Assembly (NCBI GenBank): GCA_947503115.1
Contig: CANNCS010000017.1
Location: 1 to 45,609 of the forward strand
Direction: 5' to 3'
From: an uncultured Marivita sp.
GTDB taxonomy: Bacteria; Pseudomonadota; Alphaproteobacteria; Rhodobacterales; Rhodobacteraceae
DNA: 45,609 nt
Shown here: positions 22,941 to 31,470 of the stretch, piece after piece
How the letters are laid out: each line of letters opens with the position of its first letter
How positions within the stretch are numbered: position 1 is the stretch's first letter
Notes under the pieces: generated by a model
The model's database searches: none
Told to the model about the DNA's origin: nothing
The model's input: the letters and a program-made list of their open reading frames with translations, nothing else
Program-made: the position numbers and the translations under genes

Positions 22941-24275
22941 TTAGAGGTAATCGGAGCGCTGCAAGCCGTACTTGGCCATCTTTTCGTTAAGGGTCCGGCG
23001 CGGCAGGCACAGTTCGTCCATGACCGACGAAATCGATCCTCGATGGCGGCGCATGGTGTTGTCGATCAACATCCGTTCGAACGCTTCGACGTATTCCTTG
23101 AGCGGCTTGCCTTCGGTCGTCATCACCGGCTGCATCTCGTCGTGATCAGACATCAGCAACGAGGCAATGGTGCCTGTTCCGCGTCGCGATTGCAGCACCG
23201 CGCGTTCAGCCAGATTGATGAGCTGGCGCACATTACCTGGCCACGGAGCCTGCAAAAGCTGCGCTGCTTCTTGTGCGCTGACCTGCGGTGCGTCGCAGCC
23301 ATATTCGTCCGCGAATTGATCAGCCAAAGCCGTGAACAGGGTCAGAATATCCTCACCCCGATTGCGCAGCGGCGGGGCGGTGATCTTAAGCGCGGCAAGG
23401 CGGTAATAAAGATCCGGACGCAAAGCGTCTTCGCAGGTGCGGCCCTCGTCCTGCAGATTGCAGATCGCAACGATGCGGGTTTCTGGCGGCGTGCCCTGAT
23501 CGTTGATCATGGTCAAAAGCCGTGCCTGCGCTGCATCTGACAGCGCTTCAATGTCTTCCAGAACCAACGTGCCGCCACGCGCCTCTTCGACGGCCGGCAA
23601 ACGATTGTCCTCGGGCATCATTGGACCGAACAGGCGGCGGATCAGCGTGTCCTCATCCATCGCAGCGCAAGAGATCAGGACGAATTTCTTTCCCGCCCGG
23701 CTGCCCACCGCGTGCAGAGCATGCGCTACAAGCGTCTTGCCTGTGCCGGTTTCCCCGTCAATCAGCACATGCCCATCGGCCTGCCCCAAATCCAGAATGT
23801 CTTCGCGCAGACGTTCCATGGCCGGGCTGGACCCGATCAGCTTGCGCATCATCTGCGTGCCATCCCCCAACTCGCGGCGCAGCGCGCGGTTGTCGAGCGT
23901 CAAGCGGCGGGCGTTGGTGGCCTTTTTGGCCAAGTCCGACATGCGGTCGGGGTTGAACGGCTTTTCAAGGAAATCAAACGCTCCAATACGCATCGCTTCG
24001 ACCGCCATCGGCACATCGCCATGGCCGGTGATCATGATAACAGGCAGCGCGGAATCTGATCCCATCAGCTTGCGCAAAAGCTGGATCCCATCCATCCCCG
24101 GCATCTTGATGTCGGAAATCACGATCCCCGGATAATCAGAGCCGACTGAGCCAAGCGCCTCTTCAGCGCTGGCAAATGTTTCGGTGTCATAGCCCGACAG
24201 CGCCAGCCATTGGCTGATCGACTGGCGCATATCCTTTTCGTCATCGACAATGGCAATCTTCATAGCTTTGCCCAT
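22941..24275 (-). CDS. dctD: DctD-type response regulator lacking GAFTGA
   Basis: A 444-residue NtrC-family regulator paired with the sensor gene upstream (four-base gap), presumably for C4-dicarboxylates. Domains: receiver (about 5-120, phosphoacceptor D55 in ISDIKMPGMDG), AAA+ domain (about 145-370) with Walker A GETGTGKT (174-181), and a C-terminal Fis-type helix-turn-helix (about 415-440). Oddities: after LFG (215-217) the sigma-54-binding GAFTGA loop is absent, and the Walker B acidic pair is reversed to ED (240-241). The YYRL region and WPGNVRQL are retained. It may therefore act without sigma-54, as known for Rhodobacter capsulatus NtrC. GGAG seven bases upstream supports the start at 24275. 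The dct name rests on similarity and pairing. Confidence 0.85.
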   Translation of the reverse strand: MGKAMKIAIVDDEKDMRQSISQWLALSGYDTETFASAEEALGSVGSDYPGIVISDIKMPGMDGIQLLRKLMGSDSALPVIMITGHGDVPMAVEAMRIGAFDFLEKPFNPDRMSDLAKKATNARRLTLDNRALRRELGDGTQMMRKLIGSSPAMERLREDILDLGQADGHVLIDGETGTGKTLVAHALHAVGSRAGKKFVLISCAAMDEDTLIRRLFGPMMPEDNRLPAVEEARGGTLVLEDIEALSDAAQARLLTMINDQGTPPETRIVAICNLQDEGRTCEDALRPDLYYRLAALKITAPPLRNRGEDILTLFTALADQFADEYGCDAPQVSAQEAAQLLQAPWPGNVRQLINLAERAVLQSRRGTGTIASLLMSDHDEMQPVMTTEGKPLKEYVEAFERMLIDNTMRRHRGSISSVMDELCLPRRTLNEKMAKYGLQRSDYL

Positions 24276-24279
24276 GGGT

Positions 24280-26043
24280 TCACTCCGCCGCCTGCGTTTG
24301 GTCGTTCAAGATCGGTAACTGCATTTCGAACACCGCCCCACCTTCTTCAGCGTTGCGGGCCAGCAGCCGTCCTCCAAGGTCGTTGACGATCCCCGAGGAA
24401 ATGGCAAGCCCCAGCCCCACACCGTCACCGGGCTGCTTGGTCGTGTAAAACGGCTCGAACAGCGCATCGAGGTCTTCGATCCCGTGCCCATTGTCGCGAA
24501 TGGTTAACGTCGCGGTCTCGCCGCTGGCGAGGATAATCTCAAGCTGGGGGTCCGAGACTGTCTTGGTGGCGTCCAATGCGTTGCGCAGCAGGTTGATCAT
24601 CACCTGCTCGATCCGCATCCTGTCGCCCATCACCAACACCCGGTCCTCGGGAAGGATCTTGGTGATCTTGACCTTGCGGGACTTTAGCTGCGGCTCCATC
24701 ATCGACAGGCTGGAAGCCAGTGCATCACCCATATTCACAGGGGAAAACGCCTCTTGGCCTTTGCGCGCATAGCTCTTTAGCTGGCGCGTGATCCCCCCCA
24801 TTCGTTCGATCAGATCGTCGATCCTGCTGAACGCCGCCTGTGCCTCTTCGGTCCGGTTACGCCGCATCAAAAGTTTCGCACCGGCCAGATAGGTTTTCAT
24901 CGCGGCCAGCGGCTGGTTCAACTCATGACTGACCGCAGCTGACATTTCACCCAAGGCGGCAAGTTTGGAACTTTGCGCCAGCGTCTGTTCGGCCACCGCC
25001 AGCGTTTCCTGAACCCTTTCGCGTTCGGCGATTTCCCGCTGTAGCCTCTGGTTCAATGCGCGAAGCTCTGCCGACTCGCGCTGGAAAAGCGCCATGCGCA
25101 GCGCTGTCTTTCGGCTGAGCGCGTAGAAGGCGAGCGCAAGCAGAATCGCGAATCCCATGATTTCGAGCGCCAGCACCGTATTCACCCGTTCGCGTACGCT
25201 GGCATAGGTGGTGAAGGACACCATGTTCCAGCCTCGGAACGGGATACGGCCTTCGATACGCATCACCGCCTCACCCTGAAAATAGGCGTCAGCTGGCAGC
25301 GCCGTCCAATCTGCGGTGGCGCGGATCGCGCGTTCGATGGCGCTGTCGGCGGGTTCCCGTTCTAGCGCGGTCGCCATGGTCTGACCGCGCCAGCGCGGCT
25401 CGGTCGCGAGGATGATCTCGCCTTCGCTGTTGGTCACCAGAACAGCATCGGAAATCCCCGCCCAAGCGCGTTCAAACTTCGCCAGATCAACCTCGACAAC
25501 AATGACACCAATTGATTGGCCTTGGCTTTCGATGCGGCGGGAATAGCTGAAATTGAAGCTGCCGACCTCTTCACGCTGCGAGGTGAATACAGTCGCGTTA
25601 GATCGCAGAGCTTCGACAAAATACGCGGCGCTTCTATGCTGTTCTCCCAACCTCTCCCGGCTGGTTGCAGCCACAGTCCGACCGTCGACATCCAGCAACA
25701 TAAGCGATGCCGCTCCGATCTCATCGACGAAGGAAATCAGCCGCTGAGAGCTTTGCGAAAAATCAGTGGAATTCAACGCACCGATCAATGCCGGGTCTCG
25801 TGCCAAAAGCTGTGGCACAATGGCGTTGCGCCGCAATTCAGACACGAGGTTGCCCGAGTAGAGCGCAAGGCGCAGTTCGGCGCGATTGCGGGTGCTTTCG
25901 GTGAACCGATCGGTCAAGAAGCGATTGGTGAAAAATACCGTCGCAACCGCAACAGCGGTCAGCAAAGTCAGCGCAACACGCACCCGCCACGACAGAGAGC
26001 CTGTCCGGGTCGCGTGTCGCGTCAATGAAGTGCCCTTGGCCAT
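24280..26043 (-). CDS. dctB: DctB-type sensor histidine kinase
   Basis: A 587-residue membrane kinase: TM1 at about 22-40, a periplasmic double-PDC/Cache-like sensor region (about 45-285), TM2 at about 288-309, a coiled-coil linker (about 318-360), a HisKA domain with phosphoacceptor H373 (AAVSHELNQPLAA), and a HATPase domain with N-box NLLRNALDA, DNGHGIEDL and GVGLGLAIS. The periplasmic layout and HELNQPLAAM H-box match DctB, which senses C4-dicarboxylates. It directly precedes its response regulator. No dctPQM transporter is in the window, so the target genes lie elsewhere. Confidence 0.88.
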   Translation of the reverse strand: MAKGTSLTRHATRTGSLSWRVRVALTLLTAVAVATVFFTNRFLTDRFTESTRNRAELRLALYSGNLVSELRRNAIVPQLLARDPALIGALNSTDFSQSSQRLISFVDEIGAASLMLLDVDGRTVAATSRERLGEQHRSAAYFVEALRSNATVFTSQREEVGSFNFSYSRRIESQGQSIGVIVVEVDLAKFERAWAGISDAVLVTNSEGEIILATEPRWRGQTMATALEREPADSAIERAIRATADWTALPADAYFQGEAVMRIEGRIPFRGWNMVSFTTYASVRERVNTVLALEIMGFAILLALAFYALSRKTALRMALFQRESAELRALNQRLQREIAERERVQETLAVAEQTLAQSSKLAALGEMSAAVSHELNQPLAAMKTYLAGAKLLMRRNRTEEAQAAFSRIDDLIERMGGITRQLKSYARKGQEAFSPVNMGDALASSLSMMEPQLKSRKVKITKILPEDRVLVMGDRMRIEQVMINLLRNALDATKTVSDPQLEIILASGETATLTIRDNGHGIEDLDALFEPFYTTKQPGDGVGLGLAISSGIVNDLGGRLLARNAEEGGAVFEMQLPILNDQTQAAE

Positions 26044-26110
26044 TGGCGCAGAATATGCAAATCCAGACGGCCTCTCAAGCGGCAGCGCGTCACGCCTGCG
26101 TCAACAGGCG

Positions 26111-26779
26111 CTAAGCCGCCGTCAGGGCGCTTGCGATGCTGCTGAACAGCGCTTTTCCATCGGTGCCACCGTGCTTTTCATCAGCAGCCCTTTCGGGATG
26201 CGGCATCATGCCAAGCACACGCCGGTTCTCGGACAGGATGCCCGCGATATCGGCTGTGGAACCATTGGGGTTGTCGGCGTAGCGGAAAGCGATCCGGTCT
26301 TCATCCGATAGCTTCGCCACGACATCGTCCGACGCGGTGAAATTGCCATCATGGTGCGCAATCGGAACCCCGACGCTCTGGCCCACATCGTAAGCCGATG
26401 TATAGATGCTATCATTGGTCCCGACGATAAGCGGAACAGTTCGGCAAATATACTTAAGTCCTGCGTTGCGCAAAAGCGCCCCCGGCAGCAATCCGGTCTC
26501 GGTCAACACCTGGAAGCCGTTGCAGATACCCAAAACGAATCCACCCCGGTCGGCATGCGCCTTGATCTCGGTGCAAATTGGGGAATTCGCGGCAATCGCG
26601 CCGCAGCGTAGATAATCGCCAAAAGAAAACCCGCCGGGAATACCGACAATGTCGACCCCGGAAGGCAGGGTCGTGTCCTTGTGCCAGACCATCTCAACCT
26701 GACAGCCCGCCTCGCGGAATGCCACGGCTAAGTCCCGGTCGCAGTTTGAACCGGGGAAAACAACAACCGCCGCGCGCAT
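26111..26779 (-). CDS. purQ: Phosphoribosylformylglycinamidine synthase, glutaminase subunit
   Basis: Supplies ammonia from glutamine to PurL for the FGAR-to-FGAM step of purine synthesis. A 222-residue class I glutamine amidotransferase with nucleophile C86 (GICNGFQ) and the histidine-glutamate pair H194/E196 (MMPHPE). The N-terminal VVVFPGSNCDRD is typical of PurQ. Its ATG shares one base with the purS TGA. With purS present as a separate gene, the organism uses the three-part PurLQS enzyme; purL is not in the window. Confidence 0.97.
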   Translation of the reverse strand: MRAAVVVFPGSNCDRDLAVAFREAGCQVEMVWHKDTTLPSGVDIVGIPGGFSFGDYLRCGAIAANSPICTEIKAHADRGGFVLGICNGFQVLTETGLLPGALLRNAGLKYICRTVPLIVGTNDSIYTSAYDVGQSVGVPIAHHDGNFTASDDVVAKLSDEDRIAFRYADNPNGSTADIAGILSENRRVLGMMPHPERAADEKHGGTDGKALFSSIASALTAA

Positions 26780-27009
26780 CAGCTCAGCTCAATCTGGTAG
26801 CTTTCGATCACTGTGTTCGCGAGCAGCTTTTCACACATCTCACGTACGGTGTCTTCGGTTGTACCATCCGCCAGATCAAGCTCAATCACCTTGCCCTGAC
26901 GCACCTTGTCGACACCGCCGAATCCCAGCCCACCAAGGGCGTGACGCACCGCTTCGCCTTGCGGGTCCAGAACCCCGTCCTTCAGCATCACATGCACCCG
27001 TGCTTTCAT
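26779..27009 (-). CDS. purS: Phosphoribosylformylglycinamidine synthase subunit PurS
   Basis: A 76-residue small subunit that bridges PurL and PurQ. It starts MKARVHVMLKDGVLDPQGEAV and carries the GFGGVDKVRQGKVIEL segment, the family's hallmarks. Length is normal. It lies between purC and purQ, with a one-base overlap with purQ and an 87-base gap from purC. Confidence 0.96.
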   Translation of the reverse strand: MKARVHVMLKDGVLDPQGEAVRHALGGLGFGGVDKVRQGKVIELDLADGTTEDTVREMCEKLLANTVIESYQIELS

Positions 27010-27028
27010 GATCGTCTCCGCCTTGTCC

Positions 27029-27090
27029 GGGGGCGCGACTGTCCCCCTTCTTCTTTTGTCAAATATGCAAATGTGACGCCCGTCTCGGGC
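27029..27090 (-). repeat. purC-purS intergenic hairpins and a copy of a dispersed 22-base element
   Basis: On the minus strand a GCCCG/CGGGC hairpin (27078-27090) comes first. It is followed by a 22-base element at 27047-27068 (GCATATTTGAC, then AAAAGAAGAAG) and then a G5/C5 hairpin at about 27029-27047. Related elements occur at 29198-29219 and 37837-37858. The gap may modulate readthrough between purC and purS. Confidence 0.5.
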
Positions 27091-27096
27091 ACCACG

Positions 27097-27858
27097 TCAG
27101 TTGATCAGCTTCGGCTTTTCCATCGGCGTTGCGTTCTGTGGCATAACGCCCAAACGACGAGCCACTTCCGTATAGGCATCTGCCAGATTGCCCAGATCAC
27201 GGCGGAATACATCCTTGTCGAGCTTGCGACCCGTCTCGATGTCCCACAGACGGCAGCTGTCGGGGCTGATCTCGTCCGCGACGATTAGGCGCTGGTAATC
27301 GCCATCGAACACGCGACCGATTTCGATTTTGAAATCCACCAACTTGATCCCGACGCCATACATCAACCCGGACATGAAATCGTTGACGCGCAACGCGAGG
27401 CTCAGGATGTCGTCCATGTCTTGCTGGCTGGCCCAGCCGAAGGCGGCAATATGCTCTTCTGTGACCAGCGGATCACCCAGCTTATCGTCTTTGTAGCAAT
27501 ACTCGACAATCGGACGCGGCAACGCAGTGCCTTCTTCGATGCCCAGACGCTTGGCCATGGTGCCAGCGGCAAAATTGCGCACAATGACCTCAAGCGGGAT
27601 GATCTCGCACTGGCGTACAAGTTGTTCACGCATGTTCAAACGCTTGAGGAAGTGGGTCGGCACACCGATGGAATTCAGGCCCACCATAAAGAACTCGCTC
27701 AGGCGGTTGTTCAGCACGCCCTTGCCGTCGATCACGTCACGCTTCTCGGCGTTGAAAGCGGTCGCATCGTCCTTAAAATACTGCACAATCGTGCCCGGCT
27801 CGGGACCTTCATACAGGATCTTGGCTTTGCCTTCGTAAATCTTCTTGCGACGGGCCAT
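27097..27858 (-). CDS. purC: Phosphoribosylaminoimidazole-succinocarboxamide synthase
   Basis: Joins CAIR with aspartate using ATP to give SAICAR in purine synthesis. The 253-residue protein from the ATG at 27858 begins [18 protein letters not shown], the canonical SAICAR synthetase start. It shows the [12 protein letters not shown] and [10 protein letters not shown] signatures. A longer reading frame upstream lacks family support. It heads purC-purS-purQ and is divergent from the ATPase zeta gene. Confidence 0.97.
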   Translation of the reverse strand: MARRKKIYEGKAKILYEGPEPGTIVQYFKDDATAFNAEKRDVIDGKGVLNNRLSEFFMVGLNSIGVPTHFLKRLNMREQLVRQCEIIPLEVIVRNFAAGTMAKRLGIEEGTALPRPIVEYCYKDDKLGDPLVTEEHIAAFGWASQQDMDDILSLALRVNDFMSGLMYGVGIKLVDFKIEIGRVFDGDYQRLIVADEISPDSCRLWDIETGRKLDKDVFRRDLGNLADAYTEVARRLGVMPQNATPMEKPKLIN

Positions 27859-27922
27859 GTGGGGTCTTTCTGTCAATGCGCCGGATGGCACGAAAAAGCT
27901 GTGCGCATCACCGTTCGAAATT

Positions 27923-27948
27923 GAGAAAAACGGCTGCGTTTGACAGCC
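27923..27948 (-). promoter_or_regulatory. Terminator-like hairpin in the purC leader, possible attenuator
   Basis: On the minus strand, GGCTG, seven-base loop, CAGCC is followed by GTTTTTCTC, ending 65 bases before the purC ATG. If transcription starts upstream of 27948, this resembles a leader terminator. The stem is only five base pairs, so confidence is low. Confidence 0.35.
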
Positions 27949-27989
27949 TCTTAGTGCAAGCTGGATCGTCCCGCAAGCAACGCAACGAC

Positions 27990-28018
27990 TTGAACCGCCC
28001 GCCGCGTCAGGCCATACC
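27990..28018 (+). promoter_or_regulatory. Possible promoter of the ATPase zeta-subunit gene
   Basis: TTGAAC at 27990-27995 and CATACC at 28013-28018 with 17-base spacing lie about 40 bases before the ATG at 28057. The match to a housekeeping promoter is moderate. Confidence 0.35.
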
Positions 28019-28056
28019 TAGGCCAAACCGAAACACATCTCCGGGAGAACACCCTC

Positions 28057-28371
28057 ATGTCGACCTTCGATGATCGCGAAAACGCGTTTGAGAACAAATA
28101 CGCTCACGATGCGGAAATACAATTCAAGGCTGAAGCCCGCCGCAACAAATTGCTGGGTCTGTGGGCCGCTGGCTTGATGGGCAAATCCGGCGACGCCGCG
28201 GCTGAATATGCCAAGGAAGTGGTCAAGGCGGATTTCGAGGAAGCTGGGCACGAAGACGTGGTTCGGAAGGTATCCGGTGATCTTGACGGCAAAGCCAGCG
28301 ATGACGAGATTCGCGCAAAGATGGCGGAATTGCTGGTCGAGGCCAAAGCGCAGATCATGAACGAGGTCTGA
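28057..28371 (+). CDS. F1-ATPase zeta subunit / DUF1476 inhibitor protein
   Basis: A 104-residue helical protein, MSTFDDRENAFENKYAHD onward, with the EARRNKLLGLWAAGLMG core. This is the DUF1476 family, characterised in Paracoccus denitrificans as the zeta subunit that inhibits ATP hydrolysis by F1FO-ATP synthase. The N-terminal segment is the inhibitory part in that system. The gene stands apart from any atp operon, is preceded by GGGAG and is followed by a strong terminator, so it is probably monocistronic. Confidence 0.92.
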   Translation: MSTFDDRENAFENKYAHDAEIQFKAEARRNKLLGLWAAGLMGKSGDAAAEYAKEVVKADFEEAGHEDVVRKVSGDLDGKASDDEIRAKMAELLVEAKAQIMNEV

Positions 28372-28392
28372 TACTTCGGATCACAACTATCG

Positions 28393-28423
28393 CGCGCCCG
28401 CCCGCCGGGCGCGTTTTCTTTTT
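28393..28423 (+). terminator. Rho-independent terminator after the zeta-subunit gene
   Basis: CGCGCCC (28393-28399) and GGGCGCG (28407-28413) form a seven-base-pair GC stem with a seven-base loop. It is followed by TTTTCTTTTT. Confidence 0.95.
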
Positions 28424-28446
28424 GTCTCAAAGTTGTCCGAGGTCGC

Positions 28447-29106
28447 ATGTCGCAAATCGTTCTGGTCCGCCACGGACAGGCCAACACCGGCGCCCGCGAC
28501 GAAATTGAGTACGATCGGCTAAGCCCGCTTGGACACCAGCAATCGGGATGGCTTGGCGATCATTTGCGGCAAAAAGGCGATGTTTTCGCGCAAATATGGA
28601 CTGGCACGTTACGCCGTCACATAGAAACCGCCGATGGAATCGCGGCCGAGACGACAGGGGAAATCGCCCGCGATGAACGGCTGAACGAGTTGGAGTATTT
28701 CACACTCTCGCAGCTCTTGGCGGATCAACACGGGATCATCCTGCCCGATAACCGAGAAGATTTTGTGCGTCACATGCCCTGCTTGTTTGGTCACTGGCGT
28801 GATGGCAAGCTTGAAGGCGCACCGGAAAGTTTCGCCCACTTCGAAAACCGCGTGAGCGATGCTCTGAACGAGATCAGCGCCCTGCCCGGGCGGTCACTTG
28901 TGGTGACATCTGGCGGCTTGATTGGAATGGCAATGCGGCTGACGCTGGGATTGGAGATGCCAGCGTTCTGCAATGTGTGTCTGTCGATCCAGAACACATC
29001 CGTCAGTTCCTGGTTGCCGCTTGAGGGTCAACTGGCGCTGACCCAATTTAACGCACTGCCGCATCTGGACACGCCGGATCGACTTTTCGCCCAGACGCAT
29101 ATCTAA
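28447..29106 (+). CDS. Histidine phosphatase (phosphoglycerate mutase-like) family protein
   Basis: A 219-residue member of the histidine phosphatase superfamily. It begins IVLVRHGQANTG with the RHG motif (H9 the would-be phospho-acceptor) and has a conserved arginine and glutamate further on (TGTLRRHIETA; DERLNELEY). The second catalytic histidine, normally in a T/S-H-G-G motif, is replaced: the sequence reads VTSGGLIG with S155 in that place. It may be catalytically altered or use another residue. It is flanked by terminators, so probably a single gene. Substrate unknown. Confidence 0.85.
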   Translation: MSQIVLVRHGQANTGARDEIEYDRLSPLGHQQSGWLGDHLRQKGDVFAQIWTGTLRRHIETADGIAAETTGEIARDERLNELEYFTLSQLLADQHGIILPDNREDFVRHMPCLFGHWRDGKLEGAPESFAHFENRVSDALNEISALPGRSLVVTSGGLIGMAMRLTLGLEMPAFCNVCLSIQNTSVSSWLPLEGQLALTQFNALPHLDTPDRLFAQTHI

Positions 29107-29123
29107 ACGATATACGCTTGGAT

Positions 29124-29141
29124 GTGCGCGCTCATGCGCAC
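29124..29141 (+). terminator. Hairpin downstream of the histidine phosphatase gene
   Basis: GTGCGC and GCGCAC form a six-base-pair stem with a six-base loop. It is followed by GCATTTTG, 17 bases after the stop codon. The U-tract is modest. Confidence 0.5.
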
Positions 29142-29187
29142 GCATTTTGTCTCGGTCCTCGCGCTGCGCGCTGCGGCCTCGAGTATG

Positions 29188-29219
29188 CCCCCGGCGGGGA
29201 TATTTTTGAACCAGAGAAG
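29188..29219 (+). repeat. GC hairpin plus 22-base dispersed element
   Basis: A CCCC/GGGG stem (29188-29199) runs into GGATATTTTTGAA followed by CCAGAGAAG (element 29198-29219). It resembles elements at 27047-27068 (minus) and 37837-37858. The hairpin-plus-T-run form suggests a terminator for the gene upstream. Confidence 0.55.
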
Positions 29220-29287
29220 TAAGCGACAGGGCTTTTGTCCTGCGATTGCGCTGGCTAGGGTGCGGCGAGTCGGAAAGAGGGGATAGA

Positions 29288-30340
29288 ATGACCCATATCT
29301 GGGTACGCGCGGAAAGCCGCGAAAATGAAGAACGCGTGGGGGTCCTGCCTGAAGGTGTTGCGGCATTAATCGCCCTAGGCGCCAAGGTCACGGTCGAAAA
29401 GAGCGCGACGCGGGTAATCAACACCGCAGACTATGAAGCGGCTGGAGCCACGATTGCGCCCGAAGGCAGCTGGGTCGATGCGCCAGAAGACGCGATCATT
29501 TTTGGTTTAAAGGAAATACCGGATGATGGCACAGCGCTGCGTCATCGGCATATCATGTTCGGTCACGCCTATAAGGGACAGCCTGCGGGGCAACGTCTTT
29601 TGGCGAGATTCAAAGCCGGCGGAGGCGTTCTTTACGACCTCGAATATCTTGAAAACACCGATGGGCGGCGGGTTGCCGCGTTTGGCTATTGGGCGGGATA
29701 CGCTGGCGCGGCCGTGTCGGTACTGGCTTATGCCGCACAGCAGGCGGGCATCCCCTGCCCGTCTGTCAAGACATGGCCGTCATCCAAAGCGATGCGGAAC
29801 GATGTTAAGACGGCGCTGGCCGGTGCATCACCAAACGCAATGGTCATCGGCGCGCTTGGGCGGGTCGGAACCGGGGCCAGCGATCTATGTGAAGAGGTAG
29901 GCCTTACCGTGACCAAGTGGGATATGGCGGAAACCGCGCATGGTGGCCCCTTTCCTGAAGTGCTTGATCACACGTTGTTTTTTAATTGCATTCTTGCGCG
30001 TCCGGGGACTCCGGTCTTTGTGCCAGAAGATGCCTGCAACGGGCCGCGCCGTCTGCGGGTGATTGGCGATATAGCCTGCGATCCAGACAGCGATTTTTCA
30101 CCGATCAAGGTGTATGATCAGGTGACGAGTTGGGAAGCGCCCGTCACGCGGGCTTGCGATACGCCACCGCTCGATGTGATGGCGATCGACAACCTACCCT
30201 CTCTGATGCCACGCGAATCCTCAGAGGATTTCGCAGCGCAGCTTTTGCCACATCTCAAGACCTTAACCGAGATCGACCAAGGCGTCTGGGGGCGCGCAAA
30301 AACCTATTTCGACACGCATATCCAGAAGGTGACAACATGA
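29288..30340 (+). CDS. Saccharopine dehydrogenase (NAD+, L-lysine-forming) type
   Basis: A 350-residue AlaDH/PNT-fold dehydrogenase beginning MTHIWVRAESRENEERVGVLPEGV, matching LYS1-type lysine-forming saccharopine dehydrogenases. It has a Rossmann segment with VIGALGRVGTGASDLCE (about 197-213) and the terminal active-site region FFNCILA. It would interconvert saccharopine with lysine and 2-oxoglutarate. The ATG at 29288 is chosen because GAGGGGATAGA precedes it; the reading frame is open further upstream. Its TGA overlaps the ATG of the second saccharopine-type gene. Direction (lysine degradation or another role) cannot be read from sequence. Confidence 0.9.
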   Translation: MTHIWVRAESRENEERVGVLPEGVAALIALGAKVTVEKSATRVINTADYEAAGATIAPEGSWVDAPEDAIIFGLKEIPDDGTALRHRHIMFGHAYKGQPAGQRLLARFKAGGGVLYDLEYLENTDGRRVAAFGYWAGYAGAAVSVLAYAAQQAGIPCPSVKTWPSSKAMRNDVKTALAGASPNAMVIGALGRVGTGASDLCEEVGLTVTKWDMAETAHGGPFPEVLDHTLFFNCILARPGTPVFVPEDACNGPRRLRVIGDIACDPDSDFSPIKVYDQVTSWEAPVTRACDTPPLDVMAIDNLPSLMPRESSEDFAAQLLPHLKTLTEIDQGVWGRAKTYFDTHIQKVTT

Positions 30341-31467
30341 CAGTTCATTGGTGTGGAACGGGTCTGTCTTCCGTTCCCGGACTACGAAGATTGATACAGG
30401 ATGGGCACACCGTGACCGTCTGGAACCGCACGGTCGAAAAAGCCCACAAGGCGGTGGGTGACTTGATCGACGACATTCGTGTGTTTGATCCGGCAGCTTT
30501 GGCTGTTGCGGTCGAACCGGGTGATGTGGTGGTGTCGATGCTGCCCGGCGATTGGCATGTGCAGTTGGCGCAGTTGGCCATCGACCACGGAGCACATTTC
30601 GTATCGTCCTCTTATATCGCGCCCGAGATGCGCGCACTGGATGCAGCCGCGAAAATGGCTGGTGTGGCATTGGTGAACGAGGTTGGGCTTGACCCGGGGA
30701 TCGACCATTTGATGGCCCATCACCTTGTTGCCGAGTACCGCAAGAGCCCCGCATATAACGCTGAAAATGTTATATCTTTCAAATCTTATTGTGGCGGCGT
30801 GCCAAAAGTCGCCAATGCGTTTCGCTATAAGTTCAGTTGGGCCCCCGTGGGTGTTCTGAAAGCGCTTCGCTCGCCTTCACGGTCGATCCGCCATCATACC
30901 GAACTTGAGGTCAAACGCCCTTGGGATGCGATCACCCGCTACGACGCGCCTTTGCCGCAGCCAGAGGCGTTCGAGGTGTATCCGAACCGGGACAGCCTGC
31001 CCTTCATGGCCGATTACCAGTTCGAATCGACCTGGCCCGTCAAAGAATTCGTACGTGGCACGTTGCGTCTGAATGGCTGGACTGATGCCTGGGCGCACAT
31101 TTTTGCTGAGGTCGGCACGGCAAGTGATGACCGGCTGACCGAGATGGCGGCAGAGCTTCTGGAACAGAACGCTTACGCACCCGATGAGCCGGACCGCGTG
31201 GTGCTGTGCGTCGACCTTCTGGCCGAGAAAGATGGTCGCCCCGTCTGGCACAAGACCTATGTGATGGATGCGTGGGGAGATGCGCGCGGGACGGCTATGG
31301 CCCGCTTGGTTTCAGTGCCAGTGTCGCTGGCCATCGAAGCGGTACTCAACCGCGAAATTCCGGCCGGGGTCAGTCCTGCGCCGCATGATCCACGACTGGT
31401 GGAGCGTTGGTTGGAAGAAGTTCAGACATTGGCGCAGCATCTAATGGTCGTGGACCATCTGAGCTAA
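30337..31467 (+). CDS. Saccharopine dehydrogenase/reductase (LYS9-type) family protein
   Basis: A 376-residue protein with an N-terminal NAD(P)-binding fold (MTVHWCGTGLSSVPGLRRL, VTVWNRTVEKA) and a C-terminal saccharopine dehydrogenase-like catalytic domain. The EVGLDPGIDHLMAH motif (about 116-129) and ISFKSYCGGVPKVA are the hallmark of saccharopine reductases and carboxynorspermidine dehydrogenases. The ATG overlaps the previous stop (ATGA). The two-gene arrangement supports the saccharopine pathway linking lysine and aminoadipate semialdehyde. A role in polyamine synthesis cannot be fully excluded for this protein alone. Confidence 0.88.
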   Translation: MTVHWCGTGLSSVPGLRRLIQDGHTVTVWNRTVEKAHKAVGDLIDDIRVFDPAALAVAVEPGDVVVSMLPGDWHVQLAQLAIDHGAHFVSSSYIAPEMRALDAAAKMAGVALVNEVGLDPGIDHLMAHHLVAEYRKSPAYNAENVISFKSYCGGVPKVANAFRYKFSWAPVGVLKALRSPSRSIRHHTELEVKRPWDAITRYDAPLPQPEAFEVYPNRDSLPFMADYQFESTWPVKEFVRGTLRLNGWTDAWAHIFAEVGTASDDRLTEMAAELLEQNAYAPDEPDRVVLCVDLLAEKDGRPVWHKTYVMDAWGDARGTAMARLVSVPVSLAIEAVLNREIPAGVSPAPHDPRLVERWLEEVQTLAQHLMVVDHLS

Positions 31468-31470
31468 TCG

